DNA of 64,000 nucleotides from contig NC_092322.1 of NCBI RefSeq assembly GCF_036785885.1, forward strand, positions 14,282,466-14,346,465. Direction: 5' to 3'. A model generated the notes under the pieces. It had not been told where the DNA came from. It ran no database searches and saw only the letters and a list, made by a program, of their open reading frames with translations. Within the stretch, counting starts at the first letter, position 1, and each line of letters starts with the position of its first letter. A program made the translations under genes and the position numbers. The DNA comes from Coffea arabica (lineage: Eukaryota; Streptophyta; Magnoliopsida; Gentianales; Rubiaceae). Positions 1-11,910 of this stretch are shown here, piece after piece.

Positions 1-1570
1 TGTTGTTTATTATACTCCAGTTATTTGTATTCAGAGTCACATAAGTGGCCTCGTGGCTCTGAATCATTCTTGTAGTATTTGGCTAAACAACACGTCAGTA
101 ACAATATAAACGCTCTAAAGTCCGATAATGAATCCATAAATTTAAAGCTTATTTTTCTTTTCTTGGTTTTAGTCTCAGGCTTTAAGCCCCTAATTGGATT
201 TTAGGTTCTAGGCCCATAAATTTGATTTGGGCTGCAAGGCCCAGAATTGGATTTTGTTAAGTTCAACTTGCAAATGGTCTCTATTTTTGTGCCCCCAGTA
301 CTCGTACACTTGTTAGCATGATTTGAACTATTTATCCCAAAAAAAAAAAAAAAAAAAAGAGTAAACTAAGAAAGATTTGAAAACTCAATCAACAAATTCT
401 GGAATAGGTTTAGATCACCCGAAACTCTGCCATAATTTATTTCATGGACATATCAAGGGACATTGTTGATTTCCTTGGCTTAATTAACCTAGCTGCCAAC
501 TCCAATCAAGAATTCATGGTTCTAAAAAAAAAAAGAATTCATGGTTCTAAAGCCACTGCAACTTACCTACTAGATTCCTTGGTGTTCCAATCAAGAATTT
601 GGGACATATAGATTAAAATATCTTACTCTCAAGATGTCATTTACTAAAGATTAGCTGCATTTGTAGCTTTTGACACGTTTCATTTTGTGCTGTAGATTTG
701 TGAGAAATTGATCATTATGACAACTTGCTATCTTTTAAATGGATTTAGTTTTCGTTTTTCATCAGTCTTTTGATATGTGCACACACTAACAAATTAATTT
801 TAGCCAAGTGTTATGATAATAGCTATAGTCACTGTCATACAAATTTGCAATATTGAGTTCAAATTGCTCATATTTTTTAAGTTAAACTATTTCTTCTTAT
901 CTCGAAATTGGAGGTTTTTTTTCATGGAAAAATATGGAAGCATGGTAAACCAATCTGCCATGTTGCTCCTTTAATTAGCCATAATATGCGAGGGCAAGTA
1001 GTTATTGTTTCACCCTAATAGCTTGAATGTGTTTTCCTTCGATTTTGAGCAAGGTATTTTCTCTGATTTTCTTGTGGTATTAAAATGAACTAAAGCATGC
1101 TTCTCTATGTATAAAATATAACACAATCACATGAGCTAAATTCCTGGAATTGTCACAAAATACGAATTGTTTCTGTACCTGCTTAAATTGATCAATATCA
1201 GGAGAAAGGAGTCTCAACCAGCATGGAATTTTTGTTCAATCATTTAATTAAAAACCCAACTAATGAAAAAAAAAAGGAAGAAAATTGCAAGAAGATTATG
1301 AAACTTATTTGCATAGCTAGGTAAGCAAACTAGAAAATTATGGCTACCTATTCCAAAGTTTAGAAGGAAGGCTACCTATTCCAGAGTTAGGGCAAGTCAG
1401 GGAGTTTTTTTTTTTTTTTTTTTTTTTTTTTAGCGGCTTATAATAGTAGTTCTTTCTGATTGCTTTACGTTAATGACATTCAACAGTTATATGGCTTAAG
1501 AATATATTGTGACCTACGCAATTTGAATCTGTTGAGAAACTTATACAGACGGTAAAAAATTACACTTTAT
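1..1570. other. Gene-free flank of duplicated unit 1
   Basis: No coding region is supported. Parts align with the left edge of unit 2: about 170-260 resembles 44970-45080, and about 1370-1550 resembles 45770-45800 joined to 46328-46440. This marks the start of the segmental duplication. It contains A/T homopolymers near 340-358 and 1407-1430 and an 18-bp sequence repeated across a poly-A at about 514-552. Confidence 0.6.
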
Positions 1571-1574
1571 TTAT

Positions 1575-1715
1575 ACCTTATTTACACACACTGATTTGCT
1601 TGCATCATCAATATATTTTCCAATCACCTTTTTATCTCACATACATCATATCAAAAAAAGTACTACTGTACTTTTTCTACAAAACTATCTCAAATAATTT
1701 ACAACCCAAACACTA
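1575..1715. mobile_element. Decayed MITE-like fragment
   Basis: The stretch with ATCTCACATACATCATATCA, a central AGTACTACTGTA-like core and TATCTCAAATAATTTAC resembles the reverse complement of the intact 150-bp MITE at 22792-22941. Ends and target duplication are not recognisable. Unit 2 lacks it at the corresponding place, so it probably inserted after the duplication. Confidence 0.4.
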
Positions 1716-3317
1716 TCTACTTTAGATTATCTTAGCTATCAAAAGGAACATTTATCACCATAGATAAAAGTTGTTATAAATGACTATCTTTTGCTTTTTA
1801 TGAATTTTCATGTATTCTAACACTTTTATGATTGTTACCCTTATAACTCTATCCTCTATAAATAATTAAAATTGCTATTGTTTTGCCTTGGAGCATTTGT
1901 GTTGAATAAAAACTTATTTACCATATTCACTTATTTCTTATACAAATTGATGAAAGACGTACATCTTGTAAATTTTGACAAAATAAGATAGATAAATATC
2001 CCTATAAATATAAACTGTAATTCCATCATCCATGTTTAGAGTTTGCATCAGCAGAATATTGAATTGGCACATTTTCTGTCTCTCGTCTATTTGATAAACA
2101 ATCACCTCATACACTTGTGTCCTGTGATTTTAGGTATTATCATGCTATCTAATTTCTATCGCTTTGATGTTTAACAACTTATATAGTACGTACATCTTGC
2201 AATTTATATTTTAAATTGTCTTCAATGCATGGTTTGTTTAAATATTTCAATTATTGTGCAAAGTATTTTCAAAGTAAGAAATTGTCTTGGTATATGCAAA
2301 TAGATGACTGCTACGTACTCAGAAACACAAAAAAAAAAAAAAAAAAAATTTTTTTGGGCTGCTCAACAAAATGGACTAGGTAGACTATTAATATGACCAT
2401 ACTCCTCTATGATATACGGTCTATCCAGTCTACAGAGTATTTATTATCAAAATAATTAAAAAAGTATATAGATAGATTGAATAGGGAATGTTAATTAGTA
2501 CAACAATACCTACATTACATATTCTTGTGATAGAATCAGATTTTATGATATTAGAGAGAAAGAAAACAATTACGATTATGAAAGATATAAAAAAATGCCA
2601 ACTTTGCCGAAAAAGAGAAAAGTGATCGCTAGAAAAGAACATAGACAACAGAGATAATTAAACTACAATTTGTTGAATTCTAATTACTTTAATTCCAAAT
2701 ATATCAATTTTAAGGGATAATTCAAGAAACCTCCCCTGAGGTTTCTTATTTTCACTTAGCTCCCCTAAAGTTTCAAAATTACACCTACCTCTCTTGCCCA
2801 TTTAAAATGACAATACTAACCTTAATATTCTAATAAAACTCCCTTGTTGCCATGTTTATACAAAGGATGGATTTTATAATTTTTTTCTTTTTTTTATTCA
2901 TTTCTCTCACATTTCATTAGAAGTATAGAAGGACTATTAATGTTGTCCCTAATATCTATCCAGATCAAATGTTAAACTAGTAATATTTTTTTAATAACTT
3001 TTAATATCATCCAATTATTTTGTAGCTCTTTTTTGTATCAAAATCAAAGATAAATCAACAATAATTAAAAACATGGCCCAAAATTACTACCAAACTATGG
3101 TAATTCCATTAGTAAACTAGTCCATAAACTTTTATTAAAAAATAGTCCATTAACTTTAAGAAAAACAAGAAAACACTTTTTTCTCCATCTTAAAAAGAAT
3201 CTATATCTCCAATAAAGTACAATGAAAAATATCCTATTATAGCAAATGATTTATTATTATAGTTGATTATCACATAACAAATATTGACATGAAAAACTTG
3301 ACACTCTTTTTTTTTTA

Positions 3318-4815
3318 GGGTAAAGTACATAAAACCCCCCTGTGGTTAAGGAAATTGACACGAAACCTCCTCATTGTTTAGAAACTCCCACTTAACCCCC
3401 CTGTGCTTTGGACTTGTTTGGCTTTTACCTGCTAACCGGCTGGGGAGCTAGCGAGTGATATTTACGCGACTTAATGGTAACTTGTGTCTAGCAGAAACTC
3501 ATTTCATTCCAATTTTGTCCTCCATGTCTCTTCCAAGCTTGCACCCACCATAGTTGTAGATCTGCAAATGAAAAATTTCGACAGAGATGCAAAACGAAGA
3601 CCCAACCTCTATTCAATTGGATTCCAGGTCAGCCTAACCCTTCTTCAATGGGAAAGCAATAGAGCCTTTCATACCTAATTTCGAAAGAGAATGAAAGAAA
3701 GGGCTATAGCTTCGTTCCAATTACCAGGATTGCTAGGCGGGAAGCAAGCAATGGTTCATAGTAGTCCTAGGTTGGGCACTGATTCTTGAGTGACTCGCAA
3801 TTCATAGAGAAAAGGGAGCATCTCCAGCTCACTCCGAACTCAGATTCATGGGCACTACTTGCTACCAATCTGAACTACCTAACATACGCTCTTAATCCCT
3901 GGCTTGCTCAATCCCCAAAGGCAGTTCTCAAGGGCCACAAATCTACCTTTTTGATCCACTTCGCCCATCTTTCTATCGCATAGCTGCATAGTTAGCCTTT
4001 CCATCCACAATGGCATCTCTTCTGGGTTTAGTTGGTTAGCAATTGAGGAAGTCGCCAGACTGATTCGACTCCTTTTGAAAAGGTTTCAGCCAGATCTAGG
4101 CCTAATCAAACAGGCAATCAAAGCCTTGAAAAACAAAAAAACTACAGAATGTGTAAGCAAGAGAAGGGAGCAAGCAAAGCAACAAACAGATCAGAAAAAG
4201 CGCCTGCGGCTTCTGAGCCAATCCCTGAGATTCTGTACCCAGAACGGAAAAGACGAAGCTTTAGCTTACTTTGGCATTGATCTACGCGCCCTGAATTAGG
4301 GCTGTTTACACTGGTAAGGATTTTCTTTGGGCTTTCGTTCGTTGTTGCTGGTCCCGGGAACGATCTAGAGAATCAGGCGAGAAGCAGACGGTGTGCATTG
4401 AAGATGGGTTTTTCCTCAGGAACAGGAAGAAGGAATGCCTACTTTGGAGTTGGTGCTGCTTTTGTGGACAACGCTTGCTAGCGAAGAATGTTTTGGGATG
4501 CGGAATGCTGCTCCAGCGAATGCGAAGAACAAAGAGATCCTGCCGCTAGGAAAGGAAGGGACGATGCTCAGCCCATGATGGAGGGAAGCCTATTCAAGAT
4601 GCAATTTCTCAAATTGACTCATTGCATCTGTAACTTTTCACATATTATATATGAGGGTATTTTTGGTATTTCATATTATTACCGGCTCCCCAGCCGGTTA
4701 GCAGGTAAAAGCCAAACAAGTCCAAAGCACAGGGGGGTTAAGTGGGATTTTCTAAATAATGAGGAAGTTTCGTGTCAATTTCCTTAACCACAGGGAGGTT
4801 TTATGTACTTTACCC
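3318..4815. mobile_element. Inner TIR element (MULE-like) carrying a foreign cargo
   Basis: The 131-bp terminal inverted repeats (3318-3448 and 4685-4815) start GGGTAAAGTACATAAAACC and differ at only a few positions. A 10-bp direct repeat of nine T and one A flanks the element (3308-3317 and 4816-4825); it fits a MULE target duplication but is low complexity. No transposase is present. The interior (about 3470-4640) differs in base composition from its surroundings and is described separately. The organisation resembles a Pack-MULE, an element that carries captured host DNA. Confidence 0.75.
3470..4640. other. Organelle-like (probably mitochondrial) DNA captured between TIRs
   Basis: This 1.2-kb stretch is visibly more GC-rich than the AT-rich flanks. 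It has the texture of plant mitochondrial spacer DNA: mixed purine blocks such as GCGGGAAGCAAGCAATGG and many short open frames (for example 4075-4299, a 74-aa Lys/Gln/Arg-rich frame) with no recognisable conserved protein. I infer an organellar origin from composition and style only; no mitochondrial gene was identified. A captured nuclear gene fragment is the alternative. Confidence 0.4.
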
Positions 4816-5048
4816 TTTTTTTTATATATAATTGTGCCAAATTACTTTGCAATTGTTTGGAAGAACAAATTAAACTTTATAACATAAGGGTATTTTAGGA
4901 TATTCATTAAATATTTGGCCCTATTTTAAGGTTTGGTTACCAAAGTGTCAAATCAAGGAAGGTAAGTATAATTTTTAAAACATCAAAGGAACTAAGTGAA
5001 ATAATTAGAAACCTCAGGGAAGGTTTATGAAATTATCCCCAATTTTAA

Positions 5049-6180
5049 TCTACTATTTGTCATACACGTACAGATACCTTCCTAGTGTGGTATAAAAGCG
5101 TGAAATGTTATAAGTCATTGATACGTTATACTTGTCACCTAATAACAAATATTCATAAAAAATATATACAACAGTCTTAAAAAATAATATATAATAGAAA
5201 ATTACATTATATAGCAGAAAATTCATTAAAAAAATCTCATTTTTTCTGTATTTTGATTTTTTGAGTTTATTAAATTTTATGTATTACTTAGTTAATAGTT
5301 GTTGGATTTTAAGGATACAAAAAAGAATTAAAATACAATATTTTTGAAGGAAATATAGTAATATAATAAAAAGTGAAATAGGCAGTGACATAAGGAGTAG
5401 GACAGAAAATCTGTTATGGGTTACAACCCAGGACTTTGAAGTCTTGAGGCCTCAACCTAAGAAAACTTGTAAAAGAAAAAGAAGATTTCAAAATGAAGAT
5501 TGTAAATCACTTCACTTTCTGTTCTATTTCCGGAACTTGAAAATTTCAACATCTTCTGATTGAGAAAACTAAACCTCAATCTATTAATGGGGTTGAGCAC
5601 CAGTACAAATTCACTTGATTACCTCAATCATGATGATTGAATGGCTGTTATTGAATTGAGCCTTGATTTCAGTAGTGCACAAACTCTGAGTAATTATATC
5701 TTTAGAGGCCTAATTATTCTGCTACATTAGTTGATGAAGCAACCGTGATGGTTATGAAGAACAAACTTGAGTTCCATCAATTTCGTTTTTCTTTGTATTT
5801 TATGGATGCTAAATTAAAGGCTTAATTTGATTAGCTATACGGTTTAAGACCCGTGGAGGGTTCTTCTCTTAGTGCCTTCTGTTGATTCCACGTAATATAT
5901 AAGCAACTTTGTGGACTTGAGACTCATATCATAGGAAAAACCAACTGCATGAAATAATATTATCAGAAGGCCCCTGATTAATACCAATGATTCTGCTACT
6001 AAATGGTTGAAATTTGATAATCCATTAAACCTGCTACACCATAAAATCAAAAAAATTATGTTTTACATAATATTGCTGAGATATAATATAAAGTTTATAA
6101 ACGTATACATCTGATGTTTCACCTTGGAACATAAACTGGTGGGATGGTCCCCCAATCCAGGAAAATCAAGTTTTGATGGA
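5049..6180. other. Gene-free region upstream of A1
   Basis: No gene is seen. About 5270-5415 is a copy of a dispersed repeat whose other copy (about 37507-37648) forms the filler beside the non-autonomous LTR element. From about 5720 the sequence aligns with 48785 onward, the equivalent upstream flank of A2. Confidence 0.5.
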
Positions 6181-6202
6181 ATTGACTCTAAGTCAACGGT
6201 CA
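6181..6202 (+). promoter_or_regulatory. Inverted W-box cluster upstream of A1
   Basis: TTGAC (6182-6186) and its inverse GTCAA (6192-6196) face each other, followed by CGGTCA, about 210 bp before the A1 start codon. TTGAC is the core of the W-box bound by WRKY factors, common in defence-gene promoters. The arrangement is preserved at 49237-49257 upstream of A2 with one change in the spacer. Confidence 0.5.
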
Positions 6203-6403
6203 TTAGGTATGTTGATCTTCTAGCATTTTGCATTTTCCGAGCTTGCAGAAACTACACGGAAAAAAGAACAGAAAGAACTTTCTGATGAAGTATGAACAAG
6301 TCAAAATCAATTAAAGTAGAGCTTTCTAACTAATCTTCCTGTTAAATAGAAAATGTATATGTGTTACTGAAACAAATTAGATACCTCTTCATTTCTCTCC
6401 CTC

Positions 6404-8785
6404 ATGGCTAACTTGATACTCAAATTCTTGACACTTCTGATTTTGATTTATGCTGGAACTGGATACTTTGAGCCAGTACAGGGCAACAACATCACCTTAG
6501 GTTCTAAGCTCTTCCCTCAAAATACTTCTTCATGGCTTTCACCTTCAGGCACTTTTGCATTTGGTTTCTACAAGAAAGCTGATGGATTCGCAGTGAGCAT
6601 ATGGCTGCAGACTAAAACTCCTGAACCAATCGTTACATGGACAGCAAATAGAGATGATCCACCGATCCCTTCAGACGCCTATCTTGAGTTGAGCAGGGAA
6701 GGCAGGCTTCTCCTTTGGACCAAACAAAGTGTAGGAGATATTCTTTATAATCTAACAAAGCCTGCAACTTCAGTTTCTTTGCTTGATTCAGGTAATCTTG
6801 TATTCTACAATGGAAGTAATGTTCTGTGGGAAAGTTTTGATTATCCAACAGATACCATATTAGGAGGACAGGTTGTGCCACTGGGATATACCTTTTTCTC
6901 CAGTGCATCAGCAGCTGATCAGTCAAGGGGAAGGTTCATACTTGTGTTCCAGGTTGATGGAAATCTTGTTGCCTACCCGGTAAACGTTACTACGGCACCT
7001 GCTTATTCTTATTGGTCTACTGGAACTTCCGGATGGACTAATGGCGGTGAACAACTGGTTCTTACTGAAAGAGGTCATCTATACTTGAATTTAACGTCAA
7101 GAATTAATGACAGTGTGCATACTATAGCACAAAGCTCACATAATCAAAGCCAGCAGAAGACTGTATACAGGGCAACTTTTGATATTGATGGCAATTTTAG
7201 GCTGTATTTGCACAACTTTGAAAGCAGTGGTAATTCGACCATGAGAAAACTGTGGTCTGCGTTACCGAATCACTGTGAGGTAAGAGGTTACTGTGGTGTT
7301 AACGCCTATTGCTCCTTTGATGCCACCACAGGCAACGACTGTTTCTGCTTTCCTGGCTTCATCTACTTTGATCCCAAAAAGAAATTCTTGGGATGCTACC
7401 GGAACTTCGCTTACGAAAGATTTTGTGGAAAAGAAGAAACCTCACAGCCTTATAACTACACACAGCTAAAGAATATGAGCATTGGAGGCTATCCTTATGG
7501 TAAGAGTGCAATGGCTCAGGAGGAATGCTGCCAGTCTTGCATGAATGATTGCAATTGCTGGGCTGCTCTATATGAAAATGGTGATTGCAATAAATACAGG
7601 CCTCCGCTCCTGTATGCAACCCAAGGTAAGAATCAATCAGGAATAGCTTTCATAAAACAGATCCATAATAGTTCTCAATCTGCAGAGGAAAATGAATTCC
7701 TTAAGCAGAGAGCAAAGAATGCAGGTAAGCGCAAGAGGAAAATGATCCTAATTCTCGCCCCTCCTTTTGGCTTCCTATCAGGTCTGTTTACAATGCTTGC
7801 TGTTTTCAGTTTCTTATTGTATAGAAAGAGAGCTTTTAAATATCAGAGGCTTTTAGATATGGAAAATTTGGGCCTAAATAAGGATTTCACTCTTCGATCA
7901 TTTTCCTACAATGAGCTTGAGAGAGCTACTGATGGATTCATCAAAGAGGTTGGAAGGATTTCCTATGGCAAGATCTATGAAGGAACCATATCTGAAGGTA
8001 ATAGAAAAGTTTCTATAAAAAGACTGGAAAAGGTTGATGCTGAAGGAGAAAGGGAATTTATAGCAGAAATGACCGTCATGGGGCGCATTCATCATAAGAA
8101 TGTTGCTCAATTGTTAGGATTTTGCTTAGAGGGTGCTAAAAAGCTTCTTGTATATGAGTTCATGACTAACAGGTCGCTAGTGGATGTGCTCTATGATGTC
8201 GAGAGGCGACCTTTCTGGAAGGAAAGAATGAGACTTGCAGTGGATATAGCTCGAGGGCTTCGATATTTGCACGAAGGTTGTGAGACACATATAGTTCATT
8301 GCAACATCAAGCCGAAGAACATACTAGTGGATGACAATTGGGCAGCTAAAATATCCAACTTTGGGTCTGCAAAGCTTCTAGCACCTAATCAAACAGAAAA
8401 TGTTGCAACGGAAAGAGAGAAGAGAGGGTACTCAGCACCAGAATGGCACAAGGATGCCCTAATATCAGAAAAGGTAGATGTGTATAGCTATGGAGTTGTG
8501 CTGTTGGAGATAATATGTTGCACAAGGGATCTAATGATCAGTGTTGAAAGCCCAGACGAATCCTTTCCTATTAAAGTGTATAGGCACTTCAAGGCCAAAG
8601 AATTGAGAGAACTCATTGGAGATGAAGATGTATCTATGGAATCCCTGGAGAGGATGGTCAAAGTTGGATTATGCTGCATTCAGAAAGATCCTGATTTAAG
8701 GCCTCCAATAAAAAATGTGATTCTAATGTTAGAAGGTACTCTGGATACACCTATGCCCTTTCCTCCAACATTGTCCCAGGCCTAA
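6404..8785 (+). CDS. G-type lectin receptor-like pseudokinase A1
   Basis: Single-exon gene of 793 aa with the full G-type lectin receptor-kinase layout. It has a signal peptide (about 1-27), a bulb-type lectin domain (about 30-150, with the LLDSGNLVFY and WESFDYPTDTIL motifs), a glycoprotein middle, a Cys-rich EGF-like segment (about 291-331), a PAN-like Cys cluster (about 341-420), one transmembrane helix (about 447-472) and a kinase domain (about 508-785). The ATP-binding Lys is present (K539), as are the alpha-C Glu region and the APEW motif. The catalytic loop reads HCN (632-634) instead of HCD or HRD, the metal-binding motif reads NFG (652-654) instead of DFG, and the Gly-rich loop reads GRISYG. 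Both essential Asp residues are therefore Asn. It is predicted to sit in the plasma membrane and be catalytically dead, perhaps acting as a co-receptor or decoy. The reading frame is intact, which argues against a simple pseudogene. The active paralogue B1 lies 4.4 kb downstream on the same strand. Confidence 0.93.
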   Translation: MANLILKFLTLLILIYAGTGYFEPVQGNNITLGSKLFPQNTSSWLSPSGTFAFGFYKKADGFAVSIWLQTKTPEPIVTWTANRDDPPIPSDAYLELSREGRLLLWTKQSVGDILYNLTKPATSVSLLDSGNLVFYNGSNVLWESFDYPTDTILGGQVVPLGYTFFSSASAADQSRGRFILVFQVDGNLVAYPVNVTTAPAYSYWSTGTSGWTNGGEQLVLTERGHLYLNLTSRINDSVHTIAQSSHNQSQQKTVYRATFDIDGNFRLYLHNFESSGNSTMRKLWSALPNHCEVRGYCGVNAYCSFDATTGNDCFCFPGFIYFDPKKKFLGCYRNFAYERFCGKEETSQPYNYTQLKNMSIGGYPYGKSAMAQEECCQSCMNDCNCWAALYENGDCNKYRPPLLYATQGKNQSGIAFIKQIHNSSQSAEENEFLKQRAKNAGKRKRKMILILAPPFGFLSGLFTMLAVFSFLLYRKRAFKYQRLLDMENLGLNKDFTLRSFSYNELERATDGFIKEVGRISYGKIYEGTISEGNRKVSIKRLEKVDAEGEREFIAEMTVMGRIHHKNVAQLLGFCLEGAKKLLVYEFMTNRSLVDVLYDVERRPFWKERMRLAVDIARGLRYLHEGCETHIVHCNIKPKNILVDDNWAAKISNFGSAKLLAPNQTENVATEREKRGYSAPEWHKDALISEKVDVYSYGVVLLEIICCTRDLMISVESPDESFPIKVYRHFKAKELRELIGDEDVSMESLERMVKVGLCCIQKDPDLRPPIKNVILMLEGTLDTPMPFPPTLSQA

Positions 8786-9269
8786 TTGTTGCTTTTTTTT
8801 TTTTTTTCTGTCCTAGTGTGTATTAAATTTCTATGAACGGAAGATCTATCTTGTTACTCATGTCCGCAACTTGATTTCTAATTTCTTCTTTTTTCCTTTT
8901 TTGTTTCAAGCAATTTTAGCAAGTCATCAAAATTTCCTAGTTATATCACTGTACAGGTTAATTTGCTGCAGTCTCAGACTGCTTCCAACCAAGAAACTTC
9001 TTGCATATGATGAAATGTCCCCGAATACAACTCTTTTTAACGGATTTGGGATCTCACAAGTTGAGCAGTTGTCCCTTTAAAAGGGTTGTATAATTTTTAC
9101 AACATCTGATGTAAACCAGTACAATCTTAATATATAATTTGAGTTTGTAACTTATACAACTAAATTTATACAAAAATCACGATTACACCAAAATTCTACG
9201 AATTCACAATAATGTTTGATTTACACAACCTTGAAATACGTTCTAAGAGGTGGTTGTTCAATCTTTTTA
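8786..9269. other. 3' flank of A1
   Basis: No gene is seen. A segment around 8940-9030 resembles 12610-12700, a duplicated piece of receptor-gene flank. The end, about 9240-9269, aligns with 52435-52460 downstream of A2 up to the exact Helitron insertion point. Confidence 0.5.
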
Positions 9270-9303
9270 TCTATCTATCTATCTATCTATTATTATTATT
9301 ATT
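9270..9303. repeat. TCTA and TAT microsatellite at the Helitron 5' end
   Basis: About five TCTA units are followed by a run of ATT/TAT units. They form the variable 5' leader of Helitron 1; Helitron 2 has only TCATTATCATTA here. Confidence 0.8.
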
Positions 9304-10981
9304 ACTATATAAAAAGCATGATGAGTTTCTAGTGTGAGTGTAAGCAAAAAATTTATCTTAGTTTTGTGATACCAATATTGCCCTTGACACTAATAAATGA
9401 ACACATTACATTGCTAACAGTTACAAAGAAACATTCCTTGAATTGTGGTGATTCTGGTGAATTAAACCAAAAAAGAACAACCAATTCATTTCATTTCATC
9501 AATAATTAATATTAATTATGCTAACAATCACAAGAATGAAAAGCATATCCTTGAGTTATAGTGAATTAAATCGAAAAAATAAGATCAAATTTTATTTATA
9601 AATTAAAAAATATAATGAATCTTAGTGGTTAATAGTGTAAGCAAAAGATGATATTAGTTTTTGTGGTGCTAAAATTACACTCCTCTCTAATAAATGGACA
9701 AATTGCATTGCATTTCATCATTAATAAATAATATCAAACATGCTAGCACTTACAAAAATGAAAGCTTCCTTACTTTTTTTATTTACCAAAAGAAAGAAGA
9801 ACAATTGTATTTACAAAATCCAAGTTTAGAGAGTACTTCAAACATGAAACAAAACATAATAAATTGGTACTATGAGTTTCTTAAAAAGTACCATGAGTCT
9901 TTTTTATTTTTTGGATACAAGTAAATTAACCCTTAAGAGCACTTTTTTAAAATGCGTATATTAGAATTGAGTAAAACAACTTTAATACAAATTATAATAG
10001 GAAATGGAGTATCAAGGTAGGCAAAGAGCTTTATGTTGGGAATTTATTTATTTAAATTGCAATAAAGATTAAATTTAATGAACTTTATCAATCATACTCT
10101 TGTAACAACTAACAATATTAAACTACAATTAATGAATATTATATTCATCAATGCCAATCGTAATAATAATTACAAAGGTGAAATGTCCCTTTGAATTATA
10201 GTGAATTAAGCCAAGAAATTTTTTTTTTATAAAATATCAATTTCAAGGAGTTCTTCAAATGCGAATAAAAAATATATCCAAGTTCAATTTAACTATTATA
10301 TAATAAATAATCTTAACATCTTATAATTTTTAATCATATAAACTCTATAATCATAAAGCATGTCATTAGTGAAAATACAAATAAGTTTCACCAAATCAAA
10401 ACATTTCTCTTCAAAGTTAAGCTATTTAAATTCAAATAATAGAATTTCAATGTATTTAGATACTATTATAATTACAATAGCACTATAGATCATTTTACAA
10501 TCCACCGCTAGCAAAAAAATAATAACAATTAGAAAATCTCACTAAAACTAATAAACAATTCATAGAATGACTTAAAGGGGAACAACAAATTATTCAAAAA
10601 TAATAATAATTTAAACTCAAATGGCATTAAAAAGAACATTTAAGTCATCTAAATTTAACCAAAAGACGAAAATATTGATACTATTACAAAATAAAAGTGC
10701 ACTTGGAATAAAAAATGATTTATTACTTGTGCATTTGTGTTGATAGGGCAAACTAAGTTCAGAAAAAACATAAAATAATATAATTATTAAATATCACACA
10801 TGTTTGTATCAATTACTTTTATTCCTTCAAAATAATTGATTTTCTAAAAATTAAAAAAAAATCTAAAAGCAATCATGTTCAAATGCAAAGCACGTGTTCG
10901 GTTACTTTTTTTTTTCAATTTTTAAAAGAACTCAGACTTTTAGCATATAAATCGAAATCTCCGAACGTGTTCCGTTACTAG
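9270..10981 (+). mobile_element. Non-autonomous Helitron 1
   Basis: The element starts with TC (a run of TCTA units, 9270 on, then TTACTATATAAAAAGCATG) and ends with CTAG at 10981. It lies between host A (9269) and T (10982), the A|T target of Helitrons. A short GAAC-GT-GTTC hairpin lies just before the end. The corresponding point in unit 2 (about 52460, ...CTTTA|TCACAATAAG...) is uninterrupted, giving a paralogous empty site. The interior is AT-rich with no Rep/helicase coding, so it needs an autonomous helper. Helitron 2 at 46492-48321 has the same 5' TACTATATAAAAAG signature. Confidence 0.75.
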
Positions 10982-11703
10982 TTACAATAAAAGCTTGGAA
11001 ACGTAACTTTTCATTCTTTTCTCCCACATTACATCAACCGAAATTTCCGTGTACTTCACACTGGCTGTATTGATGGACCGACTACATTGGCTGAATAGAC
11101 AATCAGTAAACGTCAATCCCAAGAAACGTAACTATGCTAGCCTTGCGTTTTGTTTTGTTTTGTTTTTTTTTTTTTTTTTGTAAGAAGTGTTTTTCTTTGA
11201 TTTGGAACAGTTACGTTACTAGGTTTTTGTTGTGGCTCATTAGTCATTGCACATAGGTGACTGGAATTTTTTGTATTCGTTGCCTGTATTTCTTTATGAT
11301 GACTATTCACATGTGTCAGTACCATGCTTTAATTTCAGCAAGTAATTCCCTTTTCTTCCAAATTTGTCGGACCCAAATTGATTTCTATCTAGAATATGTG
11401 CCGTCTTTCTATTGAGTTCCTGGGTTCATAGAAAGTCATCTATTCTGCATTGGACAAGAAACCTGAAATGAACCAACTGATGGCCTACCACAGAGGAAAA
11501 CACTCAGGTTTTTGGTCATCACGCGACCAAGAAAAGGAGCTTGTGAATAGACAATCAGTCTAAGGTCAGTTGCAGGAAAATTAGCTATGTAAGCTTTGTT
11601 TTTTTCCTGGGCAATCAGTCAAGATCAGTTCCAGGAAAATTAGCTATGTTAGCTTTGTTTTTTTCCCTTGTGATCTGGGGCAATTACGTTGGGAATGGGG
11701 CAG
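10982..11703. other. Gene-free inter-gene DNA with local duplications
   Basis: No gene is seen. A unit of about 57 bp with the core GGAAAATTAGCTATGT occurs twice in tandem at about 11550-11608 and 11610-11667. A more diverged third version lies at about 11096-11155. This stretch has no counterpart between A2 and B2. Confidence 0.5.
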
Positions 11704-11910
11704 TGCGGTTGGTCTTAAGTGCGATTGGTACGGTTGTATTATTCTTTTCATAATATGGTATACAATCACATAATTCTATTGTATTTCATGATTTGGTATA
11801 CAATGACATAATTTTTATTGTATGTCATGAAATAAAGAAAAAAAATGAATGCATACCAAATCATGAAAAAAGTGCAATAACTGTACCAACTGCACCTAAA
11901 ATCAATCGTA
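11704..11910. mobile_element. Foldback MITE-like element
   Basis: The two ends, each about 58 bp, are imperfect inverted repeats. The left end contains GATTGGTACGGTT and TGGTATAC; the right contains AACTGTACCAACTGCACC and GCATACCA. There is no coding capacity, and I could not find a convincing target duplication, so the superfamily is open. Confidence 0.45.

Larger units (their letters stand above)
2714..5039. mobile_element. Outer MULE-like TIR element with 9-bp TSD
   Basis: Terminal inverted repeats of roughly 90 bp begin GGGATAATT at 2714 and end AATTATCCC at 5039. Both carry the complementary AAACCTNCCCTGAGGTTTC block. The element is flanked by a perfect 9-bp direct repeat, CAATTTTAA (2705-2713 and 5040-5048), the target-site size of Mutator-like elements. 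There is no transposase, so it is non-autonomous. Its interior is mostly another TIR element (3318-4815); without that it would be a MITE of about 0.8 kb. Confidence 0.8.

Noticed and set aside
6404-8785. Calling A1 (and A2) ordinary pseudogenes
   Set aside because: Both frames are full length with all ectodomain cysteines and matching residue changes, so an intact pseudokinase is the better description.
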